Shown here in pieces: positions 1 through 14,010 of a stretch of DNA of 64,000 nucleotides (its first letter is position 1; the number at the start of each line of letters is the position of its first letter). The notes under the pieces are model-generated. The model had not been told where the DNA came from and ran no database searches. It saw only the letters and a program-made list of their open reading frames with translations. Origin of the DNA: Capitulum mitella. Lineage: Eukaryota; Arthropoda; Thecostraca; Pollicipedomorpha; Pollicipedidae. The translations under genes and the position numbers were made by a program. The stretch covers positions 13,712,153 to 13,776,152 of the forward strand of contig CP099854.1 of assembly GCA_030062745.1 (NCBI GenBank). Reading direction: 5' to 3'.

Positions 1-2894
1 CTGAGTGTGTGTCGCACGCAGGAGGCAGCTAACGTTCAACACTCGGCTGTACACGGTAGGCATAGCCATACCAATCTACATCGCACGTCGCGTGGTCACC
101 ATTTCCCCCTCCATGCCCGCGGCACAGTCAACGCACCTCTGCAAGGTCGGCCCTGTCGACGTCCTGGAGCGTGGAGCCGGCGGCCGCCGCTCCCGGCCTC
201 TGCCCGCTCCCCGCTCTGTCTCCCCAAACAGAGCCGAACCGGGCGGGTCGGCGCCGGCGGCCACCGACAAGGAAATAACGCCTGAGACCCCGTTAGGCGC
301 GCGGGCCCCGGGGCGCGCATAGCGGCCGCAGTTCGCGCGGCGGCCGCCAGGCGGCGCTGCCGGCCGCCCCCTGCCCCGTTAGCCGGCCGCGGTGCGTGAC
401 CCCCTGACCCGCGCGCTGACCCCCGCTTTCACCGGCCGTGGGGGCGGGGCCGCCAGCGCGACCGCGCAGACACCGGCGGCGGCGCCCCTGGCGGCACGGG
501 CGGCCGTCCCGTCTGAGGAGTCAGCCAGCCACGACAGGGTGGTACCGCACGGAAGCAAAACAGCTCAATCACTCACCCGTGAGTCTTTTACCGCAGCAAA
601 TTGACCAGTGATCGAACGGCTTCCAAATATCATATCATCGCTTACACGATGCACGAACCTGAATGATGAGAAACACGCGACACAATAAGACACTATCCTG
701 CTGCTGCTGGACAGGGTTAATATCCCTGTGTAACAAAGCCCTTCCAGTGAATTCCAATGCAGGTAACAAAAATAGTTCTACTAAACGGCGGAAGTGACAA
801 CGGAGGCCATCACAGAACTAATAGTATTTCAGCAAAAGGCGTACAGCAAAAGCACAAACCAACAGTGACTTGTATCTGGCAAAAATCGTAATCACCTTGT
901 GGTTAATACTGAAAACGGGCGAGACAGTTACCTGATCCATAAGGTTGGGACTACTCATGGCTGGCGATCCGGGAGGGGAGGTGGGGGTCCGGACCCCCCC
1001 CCCAGTATTCCGAGATTTTCACATTAAGCCTATAGCAATGACTGAAATGGTAAGAAATGGTAAGAAACGGTAAATGGTAAATGACTGAAATGGTAAGAAA
1101 CATTCTGAATTCCATGCTGTCCCCCGATAATTCTCGGAAATCTCCAGCCATAGATTCACTATAAATGTTGAACAAATAATTGCACTAAAAGCACAGTGGA
1201 ACACTGGATAAACTGCAGCTTCCAAACTAAATGCGACAAAGCTCATGAACCAACACAGACCACGGACATCACCGACCTGCCCAGCTTGGCCGCAGGTGAA
1301 TCACCTGCATATCAACATGAAACGTCCTCTCGCAAACATCACTCAAACTACTGCAATCAATAAACGCTACTGATCAATCAACACGGTCGTAAAGAACCCT
1401 AGTCACTCTGCGGAAGGAACGCTGAAAGCCCCAGGGCGAGGAGCATTCAATGAAAAACCCTCAAAATCAACAAACACCGCCTACAGAAGGATTGTAAATC
1501 ACTCTGACGCCGGCAGGCACAGAGGCACTTCTCAACACAACGTCCACCGGCACCATTTGAACGACCGCGAAATGCAAACTGCGCAGTCATCAGTACCGGG
1601 AACGGCCTCAGGGCCTGGGCCCTCCCAGTACAGGACCCCAGCCATAGCGGCCGACAACAAAGTGGGTCACGTACCCCACAGCGGGGGGAAAGGAGGGGGA
1701 GAGGGAAACATGTCCGCTCGGCCGCCGACTCCGTCAGCCCCCGTCCCTCCCCCCCTCTCTCTCCCCCAGTCCGCAGCACCTGACACGGGGAGGGGAGGGG
1801 ACAGGACATGACGTCTAACCTGTTTCGCAGCGAGCGGGAGGTGGGGAACGACGCCGTTCAAAGGACAGCGCAATGGCACACTTACGTGGAAATCAGGGCT
1901 ACAGGGGCCTCCTAAACTTAACGGGAAGACAACATTACAACAACGTTATAGCGTTGTACTGATATAACGGAGCGAAAAAACCTGTCGGCAAGTCCAATAA
2001 TTTTCGAAAGCTTGTACCCCTGGGTTCACGCCCGGCCAGCGAATGGCCACAGGCTGATCACTGGAGTCCGAAAGATACAGAACATACAGTATACATGTAG
2101 ACGCCCATCTTGCCCTAAAGGGCAGGGAAGGAGGTAATCGGTTTGCTAGATGAATGCGTGTACTCCAGCGGATATTACCTTGGGCAGTGAAAAATATTGG
2201 GAATACTCTATCCATAGCATAGCACAAGACACGAAAATACTAGGCTCTTGAAATCAACCTTGAATGCTCCCGAAGTACGCAATACATGTCCTGCGTGAAA
2301 TGCATCAAACGTTCTTAAAAAGACGGAAAGAAGACGTATAAAATGCTCTCCGTTGACGAAAAGGAGCGAGAAGTTTGAGTGGGAGGGCCAAATGAGGATA
2401 CCGTTCTAGGGAAGGGATCTACAGAACAAGGTCTTCCAATGAAACTAATCCATCTACAACGCCGCCGGCCGAAGACCTCCATCCAGATACCATCTTGACT
2501 TGTTAATCACAGGATAGGACCGGTGCTGAATGATTACCAGTCTTCACGTGGCACGATCCTGTGTGGCCTGACCTGAACCAGACCCGTAGCTGCAATTATG
2601 ACGGGGGGTCAAGAGGCTGGAATATGGTATAAAAAAGGAATATCTGGGCCATAAAAACGCAACTGATGTCAAAATACGATGAAAATGCCAATGAAGCAAA
2701 GCGACCTCTTCGACCAAGACCCGGCTGTGCTGCCAACCTGAACATCCCCAAAACGCGGAGCAATGAAGCTTTTGTGGTCTGTCCAACAGAGACGACCATG
2801 TCGTCCACTCGGGCGCAGAAAAACTCCGGCAGAGACGAGCCTGGTGCAGCGACCTTCGCCGTGCACCGCCGGCGGACGCCATCTCCGCTCACCT

Positions 2895-3005
2895 CGGGCC
2901 TCCTGAGTCGGCCTCTGCCGCGGCGGCTGGGTCTGCCTCTGCCGCGGCGGCTGGGCCCGCCTCTGCCGCGGCGGCTGGACCCGCCTCTGCCGCGGCCGCC
3001 GCCTC
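2895..3005 (+). repeat. GC-rich CCTCTGCCGCGGCGGCTGG tandem repeat
   Basis: Four to five copies of an about 24-base unit rich in SacII-type CCGCGG. CpG-dense and GC-rich. Confidence 0.75.
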
Positions 3006-4489
3006 TGTCGCTGGCAAGGCCGACGAACCGGTCGGACCGCGCCGCCGGCCACGGAGGCGGACCAGAACGGACCAGGTTAGACCAAGAGCTGGACCAGGAA
3101 CCAGGCACGGTCCGGCCAAACTGACACCACATCAGGCCGCGCCGGATCGGTGCCTAACATTGCTACAGAATAACTACAACTGCCCTGATTAGAAACGGTG
3201 GATGCCCAGGACAACTGTCTGCATCTTTTGTCTCGGCGTCTTATACGCATCCACGGCCGTCGTTTCTCAACATAATGAAAGGGGCCCGGAAGAGATCGGC
3301 CATTTCTTGCTAGTACGCGCCGCCGGCCCCACATAAGATACAGCCGCTACTACATCCGTAAATACAATGACACGAGCTGCCGCGGCGTCAGTGGGTCTGT
3401 CTAAACCGGTTGCTGAGCTTCTTCCACATATTCCATGGTTGGCTCTTCAGCGGCGGATAGCAATCGCAACACGAATTTGCCGGAAAGTCTGCATGGCAGC
3501 GGCAAAAACACGCCTGTTGTTGAAAACGTCGTTAACACTGAAGGTAAAAAAGTATTAAGAGGGCCAAAGCGGTGACCAAATGAACATAATCCCTCTCCAG
3601 CGGAGTTTTGGCCGTCCTCCGTCTCCGTCCCGGATCGGTTGCCCCTGCCGACAGCGGAAGCCGGGGTTCAGTGACCCGCCAGCCGCCGCATGGAAACCCG
3701 ACGCCCAATCAGCTGATCGCTCCCCTCCCCCTCCCCCCGGGCCGGCGACAGGTGGACGACCGTAGACAGGTGGGGGAGGGGAGGGGAGGGGACGCTCTGA
3801 GCACGGAGCGGGTTCCAAAGCTTGGCGGCAGATGCGGTGGGGTCGATTCCGTTTTTAGGGGGGGGATGGCACAGAAACTACTCGACATCAGGCTGTGAAC
3901 ATGCCGGTTGCCCGGGCGGGAAGGAGCGCTAAAGGGTTCCATTTGCTAACATAAACGCAAGTTGCCATTTGGATGGCCACCGGTCATTTTTGGGCGCCTA
4001 AGATCCCCACTAGATAATTACCACCTGATCCGGCTGTCGCCACTGAATTCCTCCCTGCGGCTGCGAATATTCTCCCACAAGGGCTCGCCTACGCGACACT
4101 GGAGGCGGTGCGAACCAGTCGAAGTTCGTTCCCCTACCTTCCGGCCTACACCAAATCCGCTAACAGGTTTTCAGACAGAGCCGTCCATGGATCCGCTAAA
4201 CCCGACTCCCACTCGTCTTCTTATAACCACCTCTGACTTACTCGGATCATCACCTATATGGTACGGGCTCATGGACGTCATCTGGAATCCCCACTATCGT
4301 TTTGATATTTTAACGAGGCACCTTTGGGACCAGTCATCAATGGTCAACAACCATAATGAGCCCTACCAATAATTCTATGAAAACCCGTTCCATGTTTTGT
4401 ATGCCTTTGTAGGGGAAGCCTCGTCTAATTAACAACCCTCACCGGTCTTGTGCTTCAGGCGATCCCTGACACTTCACACGTGTCTGCTA

Positions 4490-4755
4490 CCGTGCAGTCG
4501 CAGTCCCTGCCCGGGCAGAGGTCGGACCTCTGCCAAGTCCGCCGTTGTGTCGCGGCGGGTCTCTGCCGCGGCAGAGGTCGGACCTATGCCGAGTCTGCCG
4601 CCATGCAGCCAATGTCTCTGCCCCTGCAGAAGTCGGACCTCAGCCGAGTCTGCCGTTGTGTCGCCGCGGGTCTCTGCCGCGGCACAGGCCGCACCTCTGC
4701 CGAGTCTGCCGCCGTGCCGCCACGGTCTCTGCCGCGGCACAGGCCGCCGGCGGCT
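4490..4755 (+). repeat. GC-rich CTCTGCCGxGxCxG tandem repeat
   Basis: Degenerate units of about 36-40 bases containing GTCGGACCTCTGCCGAGTC or CTCTGCCGCGGCACAGG. Several frames stay open across the block, which explains long non-coding open frames here. Confidence 0.7.
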
Positions 4756-6084
4756 CCACGTGCAGCTCCATTAGCGCCGTGCCCCCGGCCAGGAAAGGCC
4801 TCTCGGGCCGTCGCCGGCCCTCCCCTCCGTCAGGGGCAGATCCAGCCACCCGGGGGAAGGTGTTTCAGTTCAGAGCAGAAGCAGTTAGGCCGTCCCCCAC
4901 CATCGAAGTCTGGACACGCAACTGCCAACGGCGGTTGCCTGATATGTCTAACTATGACTAATATATATCCGTGGAGCTCTGGACGCCTGAAGCAAAGGGA
5001 GAGAAACAGAGGAGTGGAAGCAAGGCAATATCACTGACAATGAGTTTCCAATCTCCTTCCTTCAGCTAGTTCTAAACACACATGGATGGCGCCATCGTGG
5101 GATACGTAGGGTACCAGTACCAGTGGGGTACGTGGGGTACCAGTGCCCCAAAGTCATTTGACCGTGGGTACTGTCTACATCCGGAGTCCCATAATAGCCG
5201 TAAGTCGTAAGGTGGAATATTGCGGAGAAGCATACGACTGGATATTAGATTTTCGGGATAAAAAGAAAACTGTGAAGCTTTTTGCATAAAAGCATATTGG
5301 AAGCTAAATTTTTTAAAAAAAATGACTTGTTTGAAAAAATTATCAATCCCATTTAAAAAAAAAAAAAAAAACACAAGTGACTTCGTGGACGAGATTTCAC
5401 TTTGGATATATTCTGATTAAGTTTGCGCTCATTAAAAAATCATGGAAATCTGACTTATGCTCGCAGGAGGAAGCCAATTCCAAAACTTGCGAGGACATGT
5501 AGTGGAGCGCGGAGAACGCGATTTGTTTTGTGATGTAAAACACAATTTTCTGTAGGGTGATTACCGATTTCATCGTAATTTCGGCCAAATAAGTCATAAG
5601 TTTGTTATCGTTAAGATCGTAAATCGCAAAATGAAGTGGCCGAAATCCTCCTCCTAGTTTTGGAATGACGGGGTCTCCTTTCAAGGGCTGATCGTCTGAG
5701 CTGCGCTCCTGGCAGTACCCAGCAGTCAAAAAAGTCCGTGGCGTCGCCCCTGATTAAACAAATAAGTCAGCGCTCGCCACGTGGCAAAAGCAAGGAGCGA
5801 CGCACAGCACGGCAGCACGCCCAAGAGCGCCCTTCCCCTTCCCGACCGCGTGGGCCCCGGCGGTGCTGTACCCTGGTCGAAATGGTAGAGTAAACAAATG
5901 CATTAGGCGCTCGCCCGGGTCGCCGAGAGGGTGCTGGAATTGCAGCGCTCACCCGCCAAACGACGAGCGACGGTCAGAGCGCAGCCCTGCGGCGCTCTCG
6001 CCGCGGGCAGGGACGGAGCCACGGATTCTGAGCTGGGGGAGGGCAGAAATTTCCAGGTGGCCTCCTCAGTACAACATGGCAGGG

Positions 6085-6420
6085 GGACTCCTGATCCATA
6101 CAGGGAACTTCCCGATCCGGCAAAGGGCCTCCTTATCCCAAAACAGGGCTTCCTGGTCCGGAACAGGGACCTTCCTGATACAAACAAGGGGCCTCCTGTT
6201 CCGGAACAGAGACCTCCTGGTAAATCGAGAGTGCCTCCTAATCCAGAACGGGGGCCTTCTGACTAGTAAAGGGGGGGTCCCGAGTCAGCAAAGGGGACCT
6301 GCTGAACACAAAAACAGGTCCTCCTGATCCAGAGCAGAGGCTACCCGAATTCATAACGGGGGGCCTCTTGATGCGGAGAAGGACCTTCTGAACCCGATTC
6401 AGGACCTCAGGACAGTGGCG
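6085..6420 (+). repeat. degenerate GGCCTCCTGATCC-type tandem repeat
   Basis: About 12 diverged units of 22-26 bases built on GGCCTCCTGATCCAGAACAG. Similar in style to the 35.3-37.3 kb array. Confidence 0.65.
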
Positions 6421-6461
6421 ACAGGCTGGCGGTAAGCAACCACTCGTGGAATATGCGTGCG

Positions 6462-6502
6462 CTGTTATGTTATGTTATGTTATGTTTTGTTATGTTATGC
6501 GC
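6462..6502 (+). repeat. (GTTAT)n microsatellite
   Basis: Seven or so GTTAT pentamers with one GTTTT variant. Confidence 0.95.
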
Positions 6503-8639
6503 CGCTGACTGTGGCCCGAGCAGAGTCGGAACGCCAGGACATCATCGGGACAGGACACACGTGCAGGAAACACAGGAAGGCATTCGTGAAACGCCAGGGG
6601 GACCCCGGACAGCCGCGCACTGAGGCACCGGGTCATAAAATCGAAGGTCATTCCACAGATACAGCCATGTCGCCATATACCGGACGTCCTGTTGAGCTAA
6701 GCCGTTGCTTTTCATGAGGAAGTTCCCGAGACAAAACTGACGGGGGTGGGTGGGAAGTTCACAGCATGGAAAAACAATCAAATCCGGTACCCTGTGGGAT
6801 ACAAAAGAACAAAATCCGACAATACCGCAAGAAAATAAGTACGCTTGCCGGTTACCACGGGGGTACTTCAGCGCCCCCTCCCCCCAAATATTAGGAATCT
6901 CGGCATTACTACCTGCGCTCACGGAGGATCGTCACGTGTACCTCTGTCCCGTTCGTCAGCAGGCATGCCCGCAGCTGTCTCCTCGGCCCCTCTTGGCTCA
7001 CCGCCAGCGTTATGACGCATTGATTTCCCCGAGAGGGGGCCCTGGCGCACCCTCTAGCCGGGCAGGTCGATAGGGGACCTGAAGGAACCGGCTGACGGCG
7101 CGGGGGGGACGCGTGTGCGTGCAATCGACTGGCGGGGAGGGGAAGGAGGGTGACGACTTTCCCAGCCGCGGCGCCCCAGCGAAACTCAGGCTGCGTCGCC
7201 GCTCAGGCTAATGTGAGCGCCCCATTACGAAAAGGGTTTAAGGTTGGCGTAGAATTTAGAGAAGTTCGGGAGGTTGTGGAATATGCATAGCCGATACTAC
7301 TGCGCTACGTCAGCTGCACAACTTCAAGACGGGAAGGTAAGACTGATTTCACATGCCGTCTTTGTAGTTGCTGGCTTGAAAACAGAAACTGGCATGCCAA
7401 TGTCCGCTGGTACAAAAACCCTAAAAAAAGAAGTCTTCCCTTTTTAAGAATGTACCTTTGGATGAATCAAGTACCATACTGTTCATCATCAACTCAGGAT
7501 CGGCCCATTTTTCCACTTCTTCACATACTGAAGTCGACAGGTTATCCAGTCCCGCATAGCAAGGGAATTTGGGGAGGGGGAGGAGTGGTGATCTCGATAA
7601 ATGTTGGACCATATCCTTCCTGCCAACGACAAACTTGCCCAGAACCCTGTCTAGACAGCTGGCGTGATCCCCTATCCTGGAGAGGCCATCGTCTTCTCCA
7701 GTCAGCCCGCAGCTATTTACAGGGCGGCTATTTCAGCGGGCATCGATCACCCCCTTCCGGCTCGTCCCCCCCCCCGCCTCCCCTCGCAGACGCGGCTCCG
7801 GGGAGGCTGCCGCCAAACAATGACGCTCGTTGCAAGGGGAAGAGTTGGGGGGGGGGGGGGCGGGCGGCAGAGGGGAGAGATCGTCTTTGTCGGCGCCTTG
7901 AGGACCAGAGTCCGGGGAAAGGAAGGAAGGGGGGGGGGTCACTTGGCTGCCGTTGTTTTCCGCCTGGCGTGGTTGCCGAAGACTGAGGTCGGGCGGCACT
8001 TGGTAAAGGAGCCGTCCATAACACATTAGCGAGGCACCTAAGTGAGGGGAAATGACAGTTTGGTGTGCAAAGACAGGAAGATGGTGCGAAAGGCGATAAG
8101 AGGCTGACGACACGGGCAAGGAACAGAATGAGCATGGAGCGCCAAGTTACCTAAACGGGTTGAAATACGTGTCCTTTTACGGAACACCAATGTCCAAACA
8201 TAGATGCCTTCGGCTCAAAGTCTACGTTTTGCAAATTTAAGGTAAATAGGTTGTAAACTCGTGCAACATATCAGCAGCGTATTGCTCTCGTTTCAGGGCA
8301 CAATGCTGCTGCCTGCGGATATGGCAACGCTTGCGCCACCTGTCGCTTTGCAACGAGCGATCTCCAACCATGGCCGTGCTGAAGAGACGTTGGCTGATCG
8401 CGGTTAAGTTGCGCGGAACTCGCTGGGAAAACACCGCACGTCACCTGAGGGAACCCAAACGGATAGTTTCCTTTTAAATGGGGGCGGGGATGGCACACCG
8501 GGAAGACCCTTAGTCCTCTGAGTCGCTGGATGGACTTAAAAACAGCGCTCAGTCGCATCGCCTGGCTGGAACGTGATACCGAAGAAATAACATGCTGGTA
8601 AAGGACAAAACCTCGAGGCAAGCGCACATGAGCAGCAGT

Positions 8640-9130
8640 TTCCCCCTCGCTTCTTGTTCAGAACGGCCCACCAGCTGCGTCCACAGTGCACAGCGCACGG
8701 TCCACAAACAGACTCAGCCAGTCCGGCACCGCGGCCAGCGAACTGCAGGCCCACGCTTCCTCGGCCAATTAAGCACCGTAACGAGGCGTTCGCCAGCATC
8801 AGACCGTGTTCAGGCCCCGGCCGACATCAGAGCGTCTCGCCTCGACAGGGTCCCGCCAGCGCCAGACCCCACGCGCCGGCCCTGCTGAGCCGCCGCGCCC
8901 TCCCTGCGTCGAGTCGCCGCCGACGGCAGCGGCCGGCGTCGGCGGCGGCCCGGCGGGCCGTGCCCCCGGCTCCGGCGGGTCATGGGACTGGGGTGAAGGC
9001 CCCGGCCTAACGGTCCGCCAGCCGGACTCCCCGTTATAGCGCACTGCGCACCGGCCGCCGCCACCGCTGCGCCGCCGCCGCCGCCGCCGCCGCCGGGCGC
9101 CCAGCGGTGACGGAGCCTGCCGTTCGAGTC
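8640..9130. other. CpG island with (CCG)n run
   Basis: CpG-dense segment ending in a CCG trinucleotide run (9069-9095). Several frames are open because of composition. No recognised gene. Confidence 0.45.
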
Positions 9131-10124
9131 CCGACAGAGGGAGGGGTGGTCGTTTGTAGAACAGGGTATCGGCTGTCATGAAAGTCAGCTGCGTGCGCTT
9201 CTCTCGTTTAGGGTACACCGCATCGGAACAAGATGTATTTTCAGGCAGTTTGATGAGACAACTGGTTTTCGGGTGTACCTAATCGACCACCATGTCCAGC
9301 TGGCCACCAAATTTCCTTGACTGTAGCCGACAGGATGAAGATGAGGTCTGCGAGGTTGGCCAGACTAAAGCTCTGGTTCACCGTCTCGGAGTCCTAACCG
9401 CCTGATCAGATTCTCAAGCATCGCCGCGAGATAAGATAACTCAGTACGTATATATCTTCCAGTGCTCATAGTAGTTTTCCGACAAACCTGCTACACTGTG
9501 ACTGTTGTTTCAGATATGAGACTTTATGCCAAAAATAGCAGATGCCATGGTCTTACAACAAATGTGTTTTGGTGCAACGTATTTTTCGTTTTACGAAGCG
9601 ATAAGGATGCGGTAACTTTGGAACATGTTCCTGAACATGACACACTTCAGTAGCATTTATCTACGTCCAACAGATACGTGCCCAGTTGGCCCTCTGAAAT
9701 GCCAGCCTGATCGCATCGTGCGAGAACACAAGGGGGTTCGGAAATTCTTCGCAATCACATTTCATGCCTTAAACCTATTGATCGGCCCGTCTTTATCGTC
9801 CCATTTATCCAGCGGCGAGACATGGCACAGATAACAGCGTCCGAGCCATACGACGAGCGGCAAACCAGACGCGGCCGCACAGGTGCGTCAGAATTAGCGG
9901 CGACGCCTCGCAGAATCAGCGGCGACGTCTCCGCCCGGGTTTAAGGCAACACGTTCGTGCCGTGGCCATGCCCAGGCAAGACGACCGGTCTCCTTGTTTA
10001 CGCCCAGTCACCGGAAGGCAATTCCCGGTCTTCATCCGACTCAGCCGACGCAGCGGTCCAGCCTGCCCCTCGATGCAATATCCGCTCAGCTGGAGCCCCA
10101 GGGCCCGGGGCCGCTGACGGAGGG

Positions 10125-10560
10125 GGGGGGGTCCGAGCAGCCAGATCCTGTCTCCCTCCCCCGGTCAGAGGGCAGCCAGATCCTGCCTCCCTCCCCCGGT
10201 CAGAGGGCAGCCAGATCCTGCTTCCCTCTCCGGTCAGAGGGCAGCCAGATCCTGCCTGCCTCCCCCGGTCAGAGGACAGCCAGATCCAGCCTGCCTCCCC
10301 CGGTCAGAGGGCAGCCAGATCCTGCCTGCCTCCCCCGGTCAGAGGACGGCCAGATCCTGCCTCCCTCCCCGGTCAGAGGGCAGCCAGATCCTGCCTGCCT
10401 CCCCCGGTCAGAGGACGGCCAGATCCTTCCTCCCTCCCCGGTCAGAGGGCAGCCAGATCCTGCCTCCCTCCCCGGTCAGCGGGCAGCCAGATCCTGCTTG
10501 CCTCCCCCCGTCAGAGGGCAGCCAGATCCTGTCTGTCCCGGTCAGAGGGCAGCTAAGTTC
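10125..10560 (+). repeat. about 35-bp minisatellite
   Basis: About 12 copies of GGTCAGAGGGCAGCCAGATC followed by CTGCCTCCCTCCCCC, with length variants of 33-36 bases. Confidence 0.9.
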
Positions 10561-12169
10561 CGTTGAGTGTGCCCTGAGGAAATAGTTCATGGTTCATGGA
10601 AGACAGCTGTTCACGGTATTAAGTACCAGCGCAAGAAGCACACTTCACAGCGCCAGAAGCGATGACGTGGAAGCACATGTTGTATGGGATTTCCAATACA
10701 CGCTGCAGCGGGAGGCCTGTAATGATCTTCCTTGGCACCCAAGATGATGCAAGTCACCTTGATGAAAGTCACCAGGACCTCTTGCGCCTACGGCCAGTGC
10801 CACACTGCGCTGTCCACGCCACCAGAACCCCGGGTTTCCGTTAACCACAGGTTTGTGAACGCTACAGATCCAATACATCAATGTCACTACCAGTTTTTGT
10901 TCTAAGTCCAGGGCCCATTTTAAGACAAATCAACGAAAGCATGGACCCTGATGTTTACGATCTAACGTGTGTCAGCGGGTACTGACCAAAAGGAATCAAC
11001 CAAAACCGGGATTATCCACCTGAGTAAGCATTCTAAAAAAAATGCATTCTTGTAATTCACTGCTGTGACCTGGCCAACATATGACTCCGGAGATAGCGGT
11101 CTTTTCACTCAACGGCTAACGCATTTGCCGTTATCAGCAATCGCGTAATAGCTTTCCGATACCTGGTCGAACACTTAATGCTGACCATCAAATGGCATCT
11201 GGCATCCATTGGAAGCGTATACAGAGTTCTGGCGTGCTGGCGGCTTCGCTAAGACATCGTTCTTTTCGTCGTCTGAAGGCAAAAACTGGACTCACAACCT
11301 GTATTTCAAACTGTTTGCGCCGTTTATCGACCGTATCAATGACTGAAGTCATAGGTGGACGCGGAAGGGGGAAGGGGGGGTGCAAGGGGGAACCGTGCCA
11401 CCTTCACTGGCGAAACGTAGCATTAGCCCTATGGTGTCGAATGGAAAGACACGGCTCGAAAAGTAGTCGGTGCCCCTCCTTGAAGCACGTTCTGCTGCTA
11501 CTGTGTGAAGGCAGGGACTGCATTTAGCCAGAACTACAGCTCTGTGAATTCACCAAGTCTGTCCTATTCACGGACTTTCCATCAGAAGGCCTCCACCTAC
11601 CATATGGCTTTTATCCCGCGTGACAGGTCAGCAATCAGCCAGGTACGCATACGACACTGTGACTGCATTATACCTGAACTTTTGCAAAACAGAGACAAAA
11701 GAAGACCAATGCCATACCAGTATCTTAACGGTCCGCGCCGTCCTCCGCACGATCTCCAGCGGTCCACGGTGACCCACGGCGACCAACGGCCCACCGGTGT
11801 GGATCAATACCGCCAGGGGAGCAACGGTGTTCCCACGGGGTGGTGAGCCAGCCTTACCTCCCCCCCCCCGACGGCGAACTGCTGCAAAAACAGTTGTCCA
11901 GCATACCCAACCTCAGTGTGAGGGTCAGTGATGTTCTACGCTGCTGACACGGCCCCCGCAGACCCGTGGGACATGGCGTGGGGCGTGTGGGTCAGAGACT
12001 CGATGTCAGTGTTTCCGTTGCCGGGGTGGACCTGGTGGTTAGACAATGACAGTGGGGGGGGGGAGAAGGGGGAATGCAGGAAATTTCAAGCTGTGTATCA
12101 TACAATAAATACGGGCTTTAGCCCTCACTCTGCAAGTTAACGCCCATACAAAATCGAATCTGCAGCCCT

Positions 12170-13123
12170 GTTGTTGTTCATTGGTGTTTTCGGACGCGCC
12201 GACTACTGAGGTCATTTTGCGCCCATAACGAGGTTGCTTTTCCTAACTAGTGAAGTGTAGAAACAGCCTGGAAGTCAGCATCTTTAAGAAACAAAAAGAG
12301 CTGTTTGGATTCAAGAAAGCGCCAGTTATCTCCAAATACATCGCTGAGCATCAGAGACGAAGCGTGCTGTCCAAAGTGAAATGAACGCTCTCCAGCCAAG
12401 TGTGGACACGATCGGATCACGTGGTTGACAACAAGGAAGGCACCACATCGATGGCAGAGAGGCCTATCAGCCCCACGCAACAGATAGCCATGGGTCTCAT
12501 AAGTGTGACCAATACGCTTTGAACAGTCTGCACAATATTATTTCCTCTCGCCTGGCCTTGCGAGAGCAGGATAACCATAAACCAAGCTGGGATTTTGCCG
12601 TTCTGAGTTTATTGCCATCTGTCTCATCCCAAGAGCGCTGCCACTTGTTGTATAGTAAGTTCCTAATTGCTGGATAAAAGTCTCTGGCAGGGATTGGCAG
12701 AGAACGCGTACATGGTGCCAGCGCTGCTCGCCTGGCAGCAACATCGACCAACTCGTTGCCCGTAATTCCGACGTGACTGGGTATCCAGCACAGGATGATT
12801 TTCTTTCCAGTGCAATCCAGTTGTGTCAGACGTAGTAAAATGTCCTGTGCAAGAGGACATGATGAATAAAAAGATCTAAGAGTAATGAGACTGCTAAGGG
12901 AATCCATTAAAATGAGGCGTAATGATTCGTCACCAACTTCGATGAAACATAACGCCTTGGTGATTGCTATCAATTCCGATGTAAAAACAGATGCGTGCGC
13001 AGGCAACGACAACGACCGGGTGACGGAACTGCTCAAACACGAACAACCAACACCACAATCTGCAGCCCTGCAAATGCGATTTTTGGAACCCACATTACAA
13101 TGTCCGTCATATTTAGCAGACAT
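12170..13123 (-). mobile_element. Jockey/I-type non-LTR retrotransposon, 5'-truncated and frameshifted 3' end (RNase H)
   Basis: Two frames of one broken ORF. 13123-12497 encodes an RNase H domain with the catalytic set D6 (YDG), E50 (FTSELIAI), D74 (MDSLSSL) and D127 (GNELVDVAARRA). A one-base frameshift near 12520 moves to the second frame, IGHTYETHGYLLRGADRP, which carries CxxC-x7-H-x4-C (CHRCGAF...HVIRSC) and ends in TAG at 12247. After the stop comes a short UTR (TGACCTCAGTAGTCG) with an AACAACAAC end, typical of arthropod Jockey/I-type elements. No reverse transcriptase was recognised upstream, so the copy is truncated. Inserts within the TDGSK motif also show decay. Dead copy. Confidence 0.88.
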
Positions 13124-13619
13124 TTACATATAAGATACCTTAACCGCTTGTTCACGACAGATTGCCACACAATCGCAACGCACGGGTCAGCCACGGCTAG
13201 GCTTGACGTTTACCAAAGAGCTCTGAGTTGAAATAGCTTGTGAACCCATGCACAGGTGTTTTTCATGTGGACGCTTTTATGACGACGCGAGAAGACGCAG
13301 CAGAAAAACCCAGCAGCCGGGATACGTTAATACTGAGATACCGCGTCCATCGTAAATCGCAGCCTGACCTCTTTCTTTTTGCGTCAGCGGTAGCTATTTG
13401 GCGAATCGACACTTGTTCATGTCATCGTGTTGTTCTAATGCTCAGGATATAACCTTCCAGAAATCAAACGTCGCGGGCTGCTGGTAACAGCCATTGTCGA
13501 AATTCGACGATGTTTTCTGACTTTTCTTTGATGATTTCATGTTTGATTATCTCATGTTTCGCCAAAACGTTCTGTAACACGTTTTGGCGGTGATTTAGTT
13601 CCCACCGGCAGCGCCGTCA

Positions 13620-14010
13620 CCAGCCCGATGCTGCAGGCTGCAGCGCGAGAGTGGCCATCACGTGATTCTCTGCGGACCCATACCTGTCCTCCACGCGCAC
13701 CTCTGTCCTTTATTCACCCTTGCCGGCGGCAACGGCCGGGGAGCGTCCGGCGGGGGGAACGCCAGCTCCGGGGGGGGGGGGGGAAACCGGCGCGGACGCC
13801 AAGACGCACAGCGGCAGAGGGGAGACATCGCGGAGGGGAGACTGAGGAGGGGGAGGGGGCCGGGATTGCAACAATGGACTGCAGACAAAGACGCCGGCGA
13901 GGGGGCGGGGCGGAGCGGGGAGGGCGCAGAGGATGGGGGGCAGTGCAGGCCGCCGGCGACAGGGCAGGCGAGGGGCGGACGATGGGTTCGGGGAGGCGAC
14001 GTCTGACCTT
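13620..14010. other. GC-rich, G-run-rich segment
   Basis: Very high GC with G runs up to 12 (about 13770-13782). Possible G-quadruplex former on the plus strand. Open frames are compositional; no gene recognised. Confidence 0.4.

Larger units (their letters stand above)
1..12169. other. no gene recognised; intergenic
   Basis: Apart from the repeats and CpG islets listed separately, I see no exon with a family resemblance, no tRNA or rRNA, and no long frame without compositional cause. Low-complexity blocks include an A run at 5355-5371 and many G or C runs. Confidence 0.5.

Noticed and set aside
5397..5729. 110-codon minus-strand frame
   Set aside because: Looks loosely protein-like but I recognise no family and there is no supporting context.
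9957..10566. Two overlapping plus-strand frames of about 190-200 codons
   Set aside because: Translation of the 35-bp minisatellite.
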